In this document: piece by piece, positions 9,171 to 18,437 of the stretch | How positions within the stretch are numbered: the stretch's first letter is position 1 | How the letters are laid out: each line of letters begins with the position of its first letter | Origin: Enterococcus mundtii | Lineage (GTDB): Bacteria; Bacillota; Bacilli; Lactobacillales; Enterococcaceae | DNA length: 64,000 nucleotides | Direction: 5' to 3' | Assembly (NCBI RefSeq): GCF_003957375.1 | Contig: NZ_CP025473.1 | Location: 2,602,001-2,666,000 of the forward strand | The notes under the pieces: generated by a model | Database searches by the model: none | The model's input: the letters and a program-made list of their open reading frames with translations, nothing else | What the model was told of the DNA's origin: nothing | Program-made: the position numbers and the translations under genes

Positions 9171-9702
9171 TCTCATCCCCTACTTTCTCTCCATTGATTC
9201 GGACAACTTTTGCTGGTATCCCTACTGCAGTTGCCCCATCAGGTATATCTTTTAAGACGACTGCACCTGCACCGATTTTCGCATCTTTTCCTATGGTGAT
9301 CGGCCCTAAGATTTGGGCGTTGGCGGACAACATTGCGCCTTTTTTGACAGTTGGATGTCTTTTCCCCGTTTCTTTTCCAGTCCCCCCTAAAGTGACACCA
9401 TGAAACAAGACGACATCATCTTCGATTTCTGCTGTTTCTCCAATAACGATCCCCATACCGTGATCGATAAATACACCCATTCCGATCGTCGCTCCTGGAT
9501 GTATCTCTATTCCCGTAATGAATCGCCAAAATTGGGCATTCATTTTGGCAATCAAATAGAGACGATGGCGATATAAATAATGGGAGAAACGATGCCAAAA
9601 TAATGCATGTAGCCCAGGATAGGTCAAAATGACCTCTGCTGTGGTACGCGCTGCTGGATCATTTTTCTTTACGGCAACGACAGCTCGTTTAAACCATTCC
9701 AT
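9154..9702 (-). CDS. cysE: Serine O-acetyltransferase
   Basis: Converts L-serine and acetyl-CoA to O-acetylserine, the precursor of cysteine. The 182-residue protein has an N-terminal helical domain ([15 protein letters not shown]) and a left-handed beta-helix of hexapeptide repeats ([20 protein letters not shown] through [20 protein letters not shown]). The active-site His sits in the FIDHGMGI segment. The length is short for the family but typical of Bacilli. It is the first gene after the T-box and overlaps cysS, so cysteine synthesis and cysteine charging are co-regulated. Confidence 0.95.
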   Translation of the reverse strand: MEWFKRAVVAVKKNDPAARTTAEVILTYPGLHALFWHRFSHYLYRHRLYLIAKMNAQFWRFITGIEIHPGATIGMGVFIDHGMGIVIGETAEIEDDVVLFHGVTLGGTGKETGKRHPTVKKGAMLSANAQILGPITIGKDAKIGAGAVVLKDIPDGATAVGIPAKVVRINGEKVGDENDKDL

Positions 9703-9756
9703 CTACTTCCTCTCCTTTCCTTTTTTGACTGTATGTAAGAACAATGAAAGACAACG

Positions 9757-9995
9757 AAAAAACGTCTTTTAATAAGTTTCCTTATTAAAAGACGCTATGA
9801 GGCGTGGTTCCACTTTTTTTCATAATCAAATGATTATCTCTAACAGGTAACGTCTGCTATTCGTTCTTCGCTACTTTCAAGGATTGATATTGATCAATCC
9901 CCTTCGCCAAGACCACTCCCAGAGGCATTTCAAAAAAGAACAATTGACAACTTACACCACCCGTTGACTCTCTTGAAATCATTCTTTTTTTACTT
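9757..9995 (-). promoter_or_regulatory. T-box riboswitch (tRNA-Cys-responsive) upstream of cysE-cysS
   Basis: Reading the minus strand between gltX and cysE, the conserved antiterminator T-box sequence AGTGGAACCACGCC lies at 9801-9814. It is followed by a terminator with a perfect 14-bp stem (9763-9776 with 9781-9794), a GAAA loop and a U-run. Upstream is a Stem I-like region starting at AAGAGAGTC with GGTGGTGTAAG. The segment GAAATGCCTC offers UGC (Cys) as specifier codon, matching the genes controlled. The antiterminator and terminator are clear; the specifier assignment is inferred. Uncharged tRNA-Cys would favour read-through into cysE-cysS. Confidence 0.88.
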
Positions 9996-10012
9996 CTTTC
10001 TGTTCATCGTGT

Positions 10013-11473
10013 TTAGTTCAATACTTGATTTAAATGTGCTAAAGATTTTTCTTTCCCTAACAATTCGATTGTTTCTGGTAATTCAGGTCCATGCATTTGT
10101 CCTGAAACAGCGACACGGATCGGCATAAACAGGTTCTTTCCTTTTACCCCTGTTTCTTTTTGTACTGCTTTGATTGCTGCTTTGACTGTTGGTGCATCTA
10201 CAACTTCCATTTGAGTAAGTTGTTCTTTGAAAGCTTTCAACACAGTCGGAACCGTTTCACCCGCTAATACTTCTTTGGCTGCTTCATCTAATACAGGGTG
10301 TTCGTTAAAGAATAATGTTGATACCTCAACGATTTCCGCTGCATAACTCATTTGTGGTTGGTACAGACGCACAATTTTTTTCACCCATTCGATTGTTTGT
10401 GCATCTGGATTTTCTTGCACACGACCATCAGCGATCAAATAGGGTAAACACATTTCTGTCAATGCATCTAGATCCATTTCTTTGATGTAATGGTTGTTCA
10501 CCCATTGTAATTTTTTCGCGTCAAATGCTGCTGGTGATTTGCTCAAGCGCTGTGGATCAAACATTTTGATCAATTCTTCTTGACTGAACAATTCATCTTC
10601 ACCGACAGGCGACCAGCCTAGTAAAGCAATAAAATTGAACATCGCTTCTGGTAGGTAGCCTAATTCACGGTATTGTTCGATAAATTGTAAAATCGATTCA
10701 TCACGTTTACTTAATTTTTTGCCCGTTTCAGAATTGATGATCAAGGTCATATGCCCAAATGTTGGCGCAGTCCAACCAAATGCTTCATAGATCATTAATT
10801 GTTTTGGTGTATTCGCAATATGATCATCCCCACGTAATACGTGAGTGATCTTCATTAAATGATCGTCAACAGCTACTGCAAAGTTATAGGTTGGCATACC
10901 ATCGCGTTTTTGGATGACATAATCCCCACCGATATTATCTGATTCAAAGGTGATATCTCCTTTGACCATGTCGGTAAACGCATATTCTGTATTGCGCGGC
11001 ACACGGAAACGAATCACTGGTACAATGCCTTCTGCTTCTTTTTTCGCTTGTTCTTCAGGTGACAAGTTCGCACAAGTCCCAGCGTAATGAGGCATTTCGC
11101 CACGCGCACGTTGCGCTTCACGTTCTGCTTCTAATTCTTCTTCTGAACAATAGCATTTGTAAGCACGATTACTTGCTAATAACTGATCGATCCATGGTTG
11201 GTAGATTTCTTTTCTTTCAGATTGACGGTAAGGACCGTATTCACCTGGATTTTCAGGTGATTCATCCCATTCCATCCCTAACCATGCAAGATTCTCTAAT
11301 TGGCTTTTTTCGCCATCTTCAATATTTCGTTTTTGGTCAGTGTCCTCAATGCGGATAATGAAATCTCCATCATTGTGACGGGCAAATAAATAATTGAATA
11401 ATGCAGTTCGTGCATTCCCAATATGCAAATGCCCTGTTGGACTTGGTGCATAACGTACGCGTACTTTCGTCAT
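10013..11473 (-). CDS. gltX: Glutamyl-tRNA synthetase
   Basis: Class I synthetase of 486 residues that charges tRNA-Glu, and in organisms lacking GlnRS also tRNA-Gln for later amidation. The HIGH motif is [14 protein letters not shown] near the N-terminus and the KMSKS-type loop is [11 protein letters not shown] near residue 255. The C-terminal helical anticodon-binding region is complete. It heads the gltX-cysE-cysS-mrnC-rlmB-rae1-sigH block; the T-box downstream makes expression of cysE and later genes conditional. Confidence 0.97.
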   Translation of the reverse strand: MTKVRVRYAPSPTGHLHIGNARTALFNYLFARHNDGDFIIRIEDTDQKRNIEDGEKSQLENLAWLGMEWDESPENPGEYGPYRQSERKEIYQPWIDQLLASNRAYKCYCSEEELEAEREAQRARGEMPHYAGTCANLSPEEQAKKEAEGIVPVIRFRVPRNTEYAFTDMVKGDITFESDNIGGDYVIQKRDGMPTYNFAVAVDDHLMKITHVLRGDDHIANTPKQLMIYEAFGWTAPTFGHMTLIINSETGKKLSKRDESILQFIEQYRELGYLPEAMFNFIALLGWSPVGEDELFSQEELIKMFDPQRLSKSPAAFDAKKLQWVNNHYIKEMDLDALTEMCLPYLIADGRVQENPDAQTIEWVKKIVRLYQPQMSYAAEIVEVSTLFFNEHPVLDEAAKEVLAGETVPTVLKAFKEQLTQMEVVDAPTVKAAIKAVQKETGVKGKNLFMPIRVAVSGQMHGPELPETIELLGKEKSLAHLNQVLN

Positions 11474-11799
11474 TTTCTTCCTCTTCTTTCAAACTAGACT
11501 TTGAGACGCCAAAAACAACTGACAATACAATATCTTATCAGATTGTTTTGGGTTGGATCTCCTTTAGCGATAAATGTTGAAATTTAAAGCTACTCAGCAC
11601 AAATTTTACCTTTTATACGTTAAATAGTAAAGAGATTATGAAAAAGTCATTCAAATCTACGTAAGAAGGCGGGAATCGAAAAAATAGCTTGACCTACTTT
11701 TCAATCCTCGCCTACTCCACCTACAACTGAGGAAGCAAAAACCATCTCTCTAAAAAATCTTACGATGTCTAACTGCCTCATATTTACCATATTGCGTTT
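11474..11799. other. Intergenic region gltX-yacL with a diverged 119-bp repeat copy
   Basis: This 326-base region holds no gene. It should contain the gltX promoter on the minus strand. Its right half (about 11633-11725) resembles the intergenic palindromic repeat described at 46.0-46.4 kb. The remainder is AT-rich with no recognised element. Confidence 0.5.
11633..11725 (+). repeat. Diverged copy of the 119-bp intergenic palindromic repeat
   Basis: The segment GATTATGAAAAAGTCATTCA, then GTAAGAAGGCGGGAATCG, the core AAAAAATAGCTTGACC and a right arm TTTTCAATCCTCGCCTAC align in order with the unit at 46280-46383. Both arms can still pair imperfectly. It is the most degraded copy in the window. 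Confidence 0.6.
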
Positions 11800-12948
11800 T
11801 TATTTCGCTTTTTTCTCATTTTCACGCTTATTGTCGATTCCTCTACCCGCATGAGCAGGTTTTGCAAAGATCATTCGTCCGGCAGCTGTTTGTAGTGCAC
11901 TCGTTACCACGACTTCGATCCGTTCATTCATGTAATGTTGCCCATCTTCCACGACCACCATTGTGCCATCATCTAGATAGGCAACTCCTTGTTGACGTTC
12001 GGTACCAGCTTTAACTACTAATACATTCATGTTCTCACCGGGGATAACAACTGGCTTCACTGCGTTAGCAAGTGCATTGATATTGAGAACAGGTACATTT
12101 TGAAACTCAGATACTTTATTTAGATTGTAGTCATTTGTCACAATGACGCCATCCAGTAGTTTTGCCAATTTGATCAGCTTACTATCTACTTCGCTGATGT
12201 CTTCAAAGTCACCGTCATACATCTCAACTGAAATACCTTCTTCTTTTTGTAACGCGTTCAAAATATCTAGTCCGCGACGCCCACGTACCCGCTTCAAGCT
12301 ATCACCAGAATCAGCGATATATTGTAATTCATATAGGACAAAATTGGGAATCATCAACGTTCCTTCTAGAAATCCTGTTTTTGTAATATCGTAAATACGT
12401 CCATCAATAATGACGCTTGTGTCTAAAATTTTATATTTATGAAAATGATCATCTAATTTGCGTTCTAATAACTGACTTTCCACCTGACTAGGTGTTTCTT
12501 GCTCCACCTTTTTGCTTCTAGGTCCAAATATTTTCTTCCATTCTTCGATGCGGGTCGTTCCCATTCGCAAGCCCAAATAGCCAAGGATCACCATCAATAA
12601 GATGGGTAAAACACTGTTCACAAAAGGTATTTCAATATTGTAAAGTGGCGTTGAGATCACAACCCCCAACGTTAGGCCAATAATTGCACCGATTGCGCCA
12701 AATAAGAGATACGTCAAGCTGACCTCACTTAATTTTTCTTCGATTTGCTTGATGACTGCTGTTATATGTTTTGCCAATAGCAAAGATAATAGAAAGAAAA
12801 TAAGTGCACCTAACAAGCTATTGGTAAAGGTGTTATTCAGCCATCCATTCGTCTGTTGACCGATCGCCTGCCAAGCTGTAGGTAAAAAAGAAATCCCTAA
12901 GCTGGCACCAACGATGATCATCAGTAAGGTGATGACACGTTTTTGCAT
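11800..12948 (-). CDS. yacL: PIN-TRAM domain membrane protein YacL
   Basis: Protein of 382 residues with four N-terminal membrane segments (about 8-28, 41-62, 79-103, 110-130), a PIN nuclease-like domain beginning YKILDTSVIIDGRIYDIT near residue 173, and a C-terminal TRAM-like RNA-binding region. Acidic residues typical of PIN active sites are present (DTSVIIDGR, VTNDYNLNK). It may be a membrane-tethered ribonuclease, but its target is not known. GGAGG precedes the ATG. The radA-yacL-gltX order is conserved in Bacilli. Confidence 0.9.
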   Translation of the reverse strand: MQKRVITLLMIIVGASLGISFLPTAWQAIGQQTNGWLNNTFTNSLLGALIFFLLSLLLAKHITAVIKQIEEKLSEVSLTYLLFGAIGAIIGLTLGVVISTPLYNIEIPFVNSVLPILLMVILGYLGLRMGTTRIEEWKKIFGPRSKKVEQETPSQVESQLLERKLDDHFHKYKILDTSVIIDGRIYDITKTGFLEGTLMIPNFVLYELQYIADSGDSLKRVRGRRGLDILNALQKEEGISVEMYDGDFEDISEVDSKLIKLAKLLDGVIVTNDYNLNKVSEFQNVPVLNINALANAVKPVVIPGENMNVLVVKAGTERQQGVAYLDDGTMVVVEDGQHYMNERIEVVVTSALQTAAGRMIFAKPAHAGRGIDNKRENEKKAK

Positions 12949-12974
12949 CCTGTTTCCTCCATTTCATTTTGATT

Positions 12975-14345
12975 TTAGCGAAATACTCGTCTAAGAGTTT
13001 CATCAAGTGTAGCAACACCTACGACTTCGATACCCTCTGGAATATTCCAACCACCTAAATTATTTTTAGGTAAATATACTTTTGTAAAACCTAATTTTTG
13101 TACTTCTTTGACTCGTTGTTCAATTTGGTTGACTCTTCTGATTTCACCAGTCAGACCGATTTCTCCAATAAAACACTCCGTTGGTTGCGTTCCTTTTTCT
13201 TTGTAACTAGACGCAATACTGACTGCAATCGCTAAATCGATCGCAGGTTCATTTAATTTTACCCCACCAGCTGCTTTTAAGTAAGCATCTTGATTTTGCA
13301 ACAATAATCCTGCCCGTTTTTCTAAGACTGCCATGATCAATGACACCCGATTAAAGTCTAGACCAGTCGTTGTTCGTTTGGCATTTCCGAACATCGTGGG
13401 CGTGACTAAGGCTTGGATCTCAACCAAGATTGGGCGTGTACCCTCCATGGCGACAACGATCGCTGAACCTGTCGCCCCATCCAATCGTTCTTCTAAGAAA
13501 ATCTGTGAAGGATTGGCTACTTCTTCAAGGCCATGGGCGTGCATCTCAAAAATACCGATCTCATTGGTGGAACCAAAACGATTTTTGACGGCACGCAAAA
13601 TGCGAAAACTATGATGTTGCTCACCTTCAAAATACAAGACCGTATCAACCATGTGCTCTAACATGCGCGGACCTGCAATCGAGCCTTCTTTCGTGACATG
13701 ACCTACTATAAAGATAGCAATACCGTTTGTTTTTGCGATTTTCAATAGCTCAGCTGTGGTTTCTCGCACTTGACTAACACTCCCAGCAACACTCGTAATA
13801 TCAGGTTGAGTCATTGTTTGGATCGAATCGATGATGACATAATCAGGTGAAATTTGTTCGATGGCTCGACTGATTTCATTCATATCTGTCTCTGCATACA
13901 AGTAAAACTCTGTGTCGATCGAACCTAGTCGTTCTGCACGCAACTTGATTTGGTCCGCACTCTCTTCTCCCGATACGTAAAGGACTTTTCCACCAATAGC
14001 AGCCAGTTGCTGTGATACTTGCAAGAGTAAGGTGGATTTTCCGATACCAGGATCGCCACCGATCAAAACCATCGAGCCAGGAACCACACCACCACCTAAA
14101 ACACGGTTCAATTCTTCTAACTTCGTCTTTACTCGTGGTTCTTTCTTAGGAACCACCTCAGCGATTTTTGTTGGCTTGGCTTTTTCTCCAGTCAAACTCG
14201 TTCGTACTCTGCGGTCCGTTGTATCTTGTTCGATTTCTTCAACCATGGTATTCCATTTGCCACAATTTGGGCAACGTCCTAAAAATTTAGGCGACACATA
14301 GCCACAATTCTGACAAACAAATTGAACTTTTGCTTTTTTGGCCAT
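12975..14345 (-). CDS. radA: DNA repair protein RadA
   Basis: RecA-like ATPase of 456 residues that promotes branch migration during recombination. The N-terminal zinc finger is [18 protein letters not shown], Walker A is [11 protein letters not shown], the RadA-specific KNRFG motif is present, and the C-terminal Lon-protease-like domain begins around [18 protein letters not shown]. The ATG at 14345 has AGGTGG at the right distance and starts MAKKAKV as in homologues; an in-frame ATG 8 codons upstream lacks a ribosome site. Confidence 0.96.
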   Translation of the reverse strand: MAKKAKVQFVCQNCGYVSPKFLGRCPNCGKWNTMVEEIEQDTTDRRVRTSLTGEKAKPTKIAEVVPKKEPRVKTKLEELNRVLGGGVVPGSMVLIGGDPGIGKSTLLLQVSQQLAAIGGKVLYVSGEESADQIKLRAERLGSIDTEFYLYAETDMNEISRAIEQISPDYVIIDSIQTMTQPDITSVAGSVSQVRETTAELLKIAKTNGIAIFIVGHVTKEGSIAGPRMLEHMVDTVLYFEGEQHHSFRILRAVKNRFGSTNEIGIFEMHAHGLEEVANPSQIFLEERLDGATGSAIVVAMEGTRPILVEIQALVTPTMFGNAKRTTTGLDFNRVSLIMAVLEKRAGLLLQNQDAYLKAAGGVKLNEPAIDLAIAVSIASSYKEKGTQPTECFIGEIGLTGEIRRVNQIEQRVKEVQKLGFTKVYLPKNNLGGWNIPEGIEVVGVATLDETLRRVFR

Positions 14346-14410
14346 TTCGGTGTACCACCTGTCTTTCATTTTACTTTTCTTGAATTAAAGATAACTTAAA
14401 TCTACTTTAC

Positions 14411-14938
14411 TTATTGGTCGGATGAACCAAATCCACCTTGACGAGCATTAGCGGTTTGATCTTGGTCCGCTTTTAAGAACGGTAGGAAGATTCCTTGCCC
14501 AATTCTTTCCCCTTTTTTGATCACTACATCTTTGAAACCAAAATTCGTGAATTGGAACATGATATGCCCTTCATTTGCTTCGTTATTATAATAGTCACTG
14601 TCGATCACGCCGACACCATTAGTCAAAATCAAAAAACGTTTTAATGGATTGCTCGAACGATTAGCTAATTGTAAGAACTCATCCTCACCCATATACGCTT
14701 TGATTCCTGTAGGCACTAAAACGGGTTTGATTTTCTTTTCCTCTGCTGACATTTCAGAGATCAGCGCATCTGATACAGCTGTTAGTCCTTGCTTGAACCC
14801 GGCTTTCCAAACACTTGGAATCACCACATCTTCTGCTGCTTCAAAATCATAACCGGCAGCGTGATGAGTCGCTCTTTGCGGCAATTGGATCTGTTGATCC
14901 TGATAACGTGTAATTACTTCAAAACCTCTTTTATTCAC
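14411..14938 (-). CDS. dut: dUTP diphosphatase
   Basis: Trimeric dUTPase-fold enzyme of 175 residues that hydrolyses dUTP to dUMP, preventing uracil incorporation. Conserved motifs are visible: HHAAGYDFEAAED (motif 1), LANRSSNPLKR (motif 2), LTNGVGVIDSDYYNNEANEG (motif 3), GERIGQGIFLPF (motif 4) and the glycine-rich tail RQGGFGSSDQ (motif 5). The start is GTG with GGGAGGG upstream. It is longer than minimal dUTPases because of an insertion between motifs 1 and 2. It lies upstream of radA, as in other enterococci. Confidence 0.94.
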   Translation of the reverse strand: MNKRGFEVITRYQDQQIQLPQRATHHAAGYDFEAAEDVVIPSVWKAGFKQGLTAVSDALISEMSAEEKKIKPVLVPTGIKAYMGEDEFLQLANRSSNPLKRFLILTNGVGVIDSDYYNNEANEGHIMFQFTNFGFKDVVIKKGERIGQGIFLPFLKADQDQTANARQGGFGSSDQ

Positions 14939-15079
14939 CGAATCCCTCCCAGAGTAAACTAGTTCTATTTTAACATACCAAGCGACTGAATACCCAAAGT
15001 TAACGAATTCTTCATGAAATTCCTTTCTCTACTTAAGAAACAAATTTATTGATTTTTTGAAAAAAAAGTTTATTAAAAC

Positions 15080-15108
15080 ATGACTTTATGATTGAAAACA
15101 AGTAGAAT
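15080..15108 (+). promoter_or_regulatory. Promoter of proBA
   Basis: ATGACT (15080-15085) and TAGAAT (15103-15108) are separated by 17 bases and lie 46 bases upstream of the proB ATG. The -10 is good and the -35 is a weaker match. Confidence 0.5.
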
Positions 15109-15153
15109 AGAGCAAAATCATTTCTGTGTAAAAAAGATTAGTTGAGGTGCTCC

Positions 15154-15957
15154 ATGCGAAAAGAAATAATAGAAGCAAAACGAATTATTATAAAAGTAGG
15201 AACAAGCACGTTGATCTACCCAAATGGCAACATCAATTTGGGCGCGATCGATCAACTCGCTTTTGTTCTCTCTGACCTTCGTAATCAGGGGAAAGAAATC
15301 GTCTTAGTCTCTTCCGGTGCAGTAGGTGTTGGGATGCACAAGATGAATCTAACAAAACGTCCTACTACGATCCCCGCACAACAGGCGATTGCAGCAATTG
15401 GACAAGCTGAATTGATGAATATCTATAATCAACGGTTCAGTGTGTATGGTCAACAAACGGCCCAAATCTTAGTGACGCGAGATGTTATCGATTACCCTGA
15501 AAGCCGAAAAAATGTTGTCAATACATTAGAACAGCTACTAGCAATGGGAACCATTCCGATCGTCAATGAAAATGACACCGTCGCAGTTGATGAATTAGAT
15601 CATCCCACCAAATTTGGCGACAACGATCAGTTATCTGCGATCGTTACCAAACTGATTGTCGCTGATCTACTCATCATTCTTTCAGATATCGACGGTTTTT
15701 ATTCGGATAATCCAACCATCAATCCTGATGCTGAAATGTATCAAACAGTTACCGCGATCGATGATGAACTGATGGCTCAAGCAGGTGGTGCTGGTAGTGC
15801 CTACGGAACTGGTGGAATGGCAAGCAAACTAAAAGCAGCTTTAAGGATCTTTGAAGCAAATCGTCCGATGATCTTAGCAAACGGAAAAAATCCAGCCATC
15901 ATTTTTGATATTTTAGCTGGAAAAGAAATCGGAACATTATTTAAGGAGGTTTTATAA
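15154..15957 (+). CDS. proB: Glutamate 5-kinase
   Basis: First enzyme of proline synthesis: phosphorylates L-glutamate. The 267-residue protein has the amino acid kinase fold (RIIIKVGTSTLIYPNG, LVSSGAVGVGMHKM, NENDTVAVDEL, GGMASKLKAA). It lacks the C-terminal PUA domain present in the E. coli enzyme, as is usual in lactic acid bacteria. The ATG at 15154 follows GAGGTG; an upstream TTG is less likely. The stop overlaps the proA start by one base. Confidence 0.95.
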   Translation: MRKEIIEAKRIIIKVGTSTLIYPNGNINLGAIDQLAFVLSDLRNQGKEIVLVSSGAVGVGMHKMNLTKRPTTIPAQQAIAAIGQAELMNIYNQRFSVYGQQTAQILVTRDVIDYPESRKNVVNTLEQLLAMGTIPIVNENDTVAVDELDHPTKFGDNDQLSAIVTKLIVADLLIILSDIDGFYSDNPTINPDAEMYQTVTAIDDELMAQAGGAGSAYGTGGMASKLKAALRIFEANRPMILANGKNPAIIFDILAGKEIGTLFKEVL

Positions 15958-17204
15958 TGACTGATCTTAACCTACTTGGGAAACAAGCAAAAAAAGGCGC
16001 ACGAGAACTTGCTTTGATGCCGACTAAACAAAAAAATGACTTATTGTTGCAAATGGCACAAACAATCAAGAGAAATCAACTAGCCATTCTTGAAGCCAAT
16101 CAAAAAGACTTAGATCAAGCGACAGAAAATAATATTAGCGAAACAATGCAAGATCGTTTACGGCTAACACCAGAACGTATCCATACAATGGCGGAAGAAA
16201 TCATTAAAGTGGCGCAACTAGACGATCCAATCGGAAAAGTCGATCACATGTGGCAAAACGAAGATGGTTTGTTGATTGGCAAGAAACGTGTCCCTCTAGG
16301 TGTCATCGGCATGATCTACGAATCACGCCCGAATGTGACAACTGACGCGGCCAGTCTCTCATTTAAATCAGGAAATGCAGTGATTTTACGAGGTGGAAAA
16401 GAAGCCTTCTACTCCAATCAACTGTTGGTTGAATTGCTTCAAGAAACATTGGAACATGCTGAAGTTTCGCCTTACGCGATCCAATTCGTGGATGATACCT
16501 CTCATGAGACCGCTGCAGAATTGATGCGATTAACGGATTATTTAGACGTATTGATTCCTCGAGGTGGTGCTTCGTTGATCAAACGTGTGAAAGAGCAAGC
16601 CACTGTACCAATCATTGAAACGGGTACCGGCAACAACCATATCTATATCGATAAAGAAGCACAATTAGCCATGGCAGTGGATATCATTGTGAACGCCAAA
16701 ACATCTCGCCCTTCTGTCTGTAACGCTGCCGAGACTTTGCTGATCCATTCAGAGATCGCGCCTTTCTTCTTGCCATCTATTGAGCAAGCACTGGTTGAAC
16801 ATGGTGTCTCTCTACATGCAGATGCTCGCGCGTTAGATTATTTAGAGACCGCAACCTTAGCAGATGAAACCGATTGGGATACAGAATATTTGGATTATAT
16901 TTTATCGGTTAAGATCGTTGATTCTTTGGACGAAGCAATCGAACATATCAACCGTCACAATACACAACATTCCGAAGCTATCGTGACGGACAGTTATACA
17001 GCAAGCCAACGCTTTTTAAATGAAGTTGATGCAGCTGCTGTTTACGTCAATGCTTCCACTCGCTTCACTGATGGTGCAGTATTTGGCTTCGGTGCAGAAA
17101 TCGGTATTTCTACACAAAAACTCCACGCTAGAGGTCCAATGGGGCTAAATGAGTTAACAACGACGAAATACATCATCTATGGAGATGGACAAATTCGTAA
17201 ATAA
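15957..17204 (+). CDS. proA: Glutamate-5-semialdehyde dehydrogenase
   Basis: Second enzyme of proline synthesis: NADPH-dependent reduction of glutamyl-5-phosphate to the semialdehyde. The 415-residue aldehyde dehydrogenase-fold protein has the catalytic Cys in the segment SRPSVCNAAETLL and an NADP-binding region around ILRGGKEA. The ATG overlaps the proB stop, so the two are translationally coupled. No proC is in the window. Confidence 0.96.
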   Translation: MTDLNLLGKQAKKGARELALMPTKQKNDLLLQMAQTIKRNQLAILEANQKDLDQATENNISETMQDRLRLTPERIHTMAEEIIKVAQLDDPIGKVDHMWQNEDGLLIGKKRVPLGVIGMIYESRPNVTTDAASLSFKSGNAVILRGGKEAFYSNQLLVELLQETLEHAEVSPYAIQFVDDTSHETAAELMRLTDYLDVLIPRGGASLIKRVKEQATVPIIETGTGNNHIYIDKEAQLAMAVDIIVNAKTSRPSVCNAAETLLIHSEIAPFFLPSIEQALVEHGVSLHADARALDYLETATLADETDWDTEYLDYILSVKIVDSLDEAIEHINRHNTQHSEAIVTDSYTASQRFLNEVDAAAVYVNASTRFTDGAVFGFGAEIGISTQKLHARGPMGLNELTTTKYIIYGDGQIRK

Positions 17205-17220
17205 TGTTTCACGGGAAACA
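17205..17220 (+). other. parS-like 16-mer immediately after proA
   Basis: TGTTTCACGGGAAACA differs from the ParB/Spo0J parS consensus TGTTNCACGTGAAACA at one central base. It begins directly after the proA stop. As it is palindromic it can also form a short hairpin (ATGTTTC / GAAACAT), but no T-run follows, so a simple terminator is a poor fit. Binding is inferred only. Confidence 0.4.
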
Positions 17221-17292
17221 TTTTATGTGCGAGTTGTCTTTCATAATAAAGTTACGTAAAAATCAGATTATTCTTTATTAAAAGAAAAAAAT

Positions 17293-17340
17293 AAGACGAC
17301 ATCCACAAAATTTTAAAATAAATTTCGTGGATGTCGTCTT
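17293..17340. terminator. Long-stem terminator
   Basis: Arms AAGACGACATCCACAAAATT and its complement ending TGGATGTCGTCTT form a stem of about 20 bp with one mismatch. On the minus strand it is followed by a U-rich run, so it mainly ends the leftward gene at 17385-17696; it may also stop proBA transcripts. Confidence 0.8.
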
Positions 17341-17384
17341 GTTTCTAAAGAGTGAATACTATTAGTACATTCTCCCTTGATAGA

Positions 17385-17696
17385 CTATTCTTCCGTTAAT
17401 TGATCAAATAAAGAAAAGCCATCAAACGTTTCTCCATCGTAATAGCGCAATAATTGTTCACTCGTCAGATTTGTGGTAGTTTCTTTTTCCTCTTCCGATT
17501 CAAGAAGAAGTTGTTCACGATAGATTCGGTAGGTCTCTGCTAACTGTTGTTGTATTTTTGCCCTTGAATTAGCCTCCGCATTGATCGTCGGTAGCTCCTT
17601 GATCAACCCCCGATAAATCAACTGTTCATCTACCCATTCAACAGGTAGTTCGACCATCGTCAAACCTACCTCTTTAAAATATTCTTCGATCATCAT
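17385..17696 (-). CDS. Hypothetical acidic protein (103 aa)
   Basis: Small soluble protein rich in Glu and Leu, not recognised. It begins MMIEEYFKEVGL and has a helical, Glu-rich middle (residues 45-70) and an aromatic C-terminus (LRYYDGETFDGFSLFDQLTEE). GAGG stands 6 bases before two tandem ATG codons, and a strong terminator follows, so it is probably a real gene. It lies 81 bases downstream of the DUF2798 membrane gene on the same strand and may be co-transcribed with it. No function is proposed. Confidence 0.6.
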   Translation of the reverse strand: MMIEEYFKEVGLTMVELPVEWVDEQLIYRGLIKELPTINAEANSRAKIQQQLAETYRIYREQLLLESEEEKETTTNLTSEQLLRYYDGETFDGFSLFDQLTEE

Positions 17697-17777
17697 CTAA
17701 GCCTCACATTTATGTCTTGCTTGCATTTTAGCTTATCTAACTGAAAGTTGCTAGCGACAACATAGAGACTTCTTTAT

Positions 17778-18218
17778 TTATTTTTGGATCGTCGCCAAAA
17801 CTGCACGTGAAACTGGACCGACAAATAATAACTGTAACGGCAACGCCATGATCACATTCATTTTCCAAGCTGTAAGATAGGCAGAAAGAAATTGTTCTGG
17901 GATCCCTTGTTCAATAACAATACCGAATAATGACATACATGTCACCATACCTAAAACCATGAGACATGAAATCGTGAGGATCATTTGCATTTTATTTTGT
18001 TTATTTATAGGTAATTTGAAAGCAATCTTTTTCGCTACTACTCCTACGATAAAAACATCTAAGATAAATGCCACGATAAATCCTGGTATAAGGCCTACGA
18101 ATAAGTTTGATACATGTAATGCATTATGTAACCATAGATTATAGATACTCATCCCTAAAACCATCAGGAAACACATCATCGTTGTAAAAATAATTCCTTC
18201 TTTTTTGTTTGTTGGCAC
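17778..18218 (-). CDS. DUF2798 family membrane protein
   Basis: Protein of 146 residues with four predicted membrane helices (about 9-29, 42-63, 77-101, 120-141). The two halves look like repeats of one two-helix unit, each starting with a hydrophobic TTMMCFLMVLGMSIYN or ILTISCLMVLGMVTCMS segment. This matches the duplicated DUF2798 architecture. Function is unknown. The GTG at 18216-18218 has GGAG 8 bases upstream; an in-frame GTG three codons earlier overlaps the ribosome site. Confidence 0.72.
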   Translation of the reverse strand: MPTNKKEGIIFTTMMCFLMVLGMSIYNLWLHNALHVSNLFVGLIPGFIVAFILDVFIVGVVAKKIAFKLPINKQNKMQMILTISCLMVLGMVTCMSLFGIVIEQGIPEQFLSAYLTAWKMNVIMALPLQLLFVGPVSRAVLATIQK

Positions 18219-18329
18219 TTCAATCACTCCTTTTCATGAAAAACAGCATAGCATAAATGAAATTTTTTCGTAAGTTTTTATTTTATTTTTTCATTGAGCT
18301 ACATTTCTTGACTTAATTTAGAAAATATA

Positions 18330-18358
18330 TTGGAAAATAATTAGATTTACGATAGAAT
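18330..18358 (+). promoter_or_regulatory. Promoter of the ChW-repeat glucosaminidase gene
   Basis: TTGGAA (18330-18335) and TAGAAT (18353-18358) with 17-base spacing lie 80 bases upstream of the ATG, preceding a strong GGAGG site at 18426-18430. Confidence 0.62.
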
Positions 18359-18437
18359 AATATTAGTAACACCGAAATAAAAATAACATTTTCTTATCAA
18401 TTAAATAAAGAAAAGATTATAATTAGGAGGATATTTG

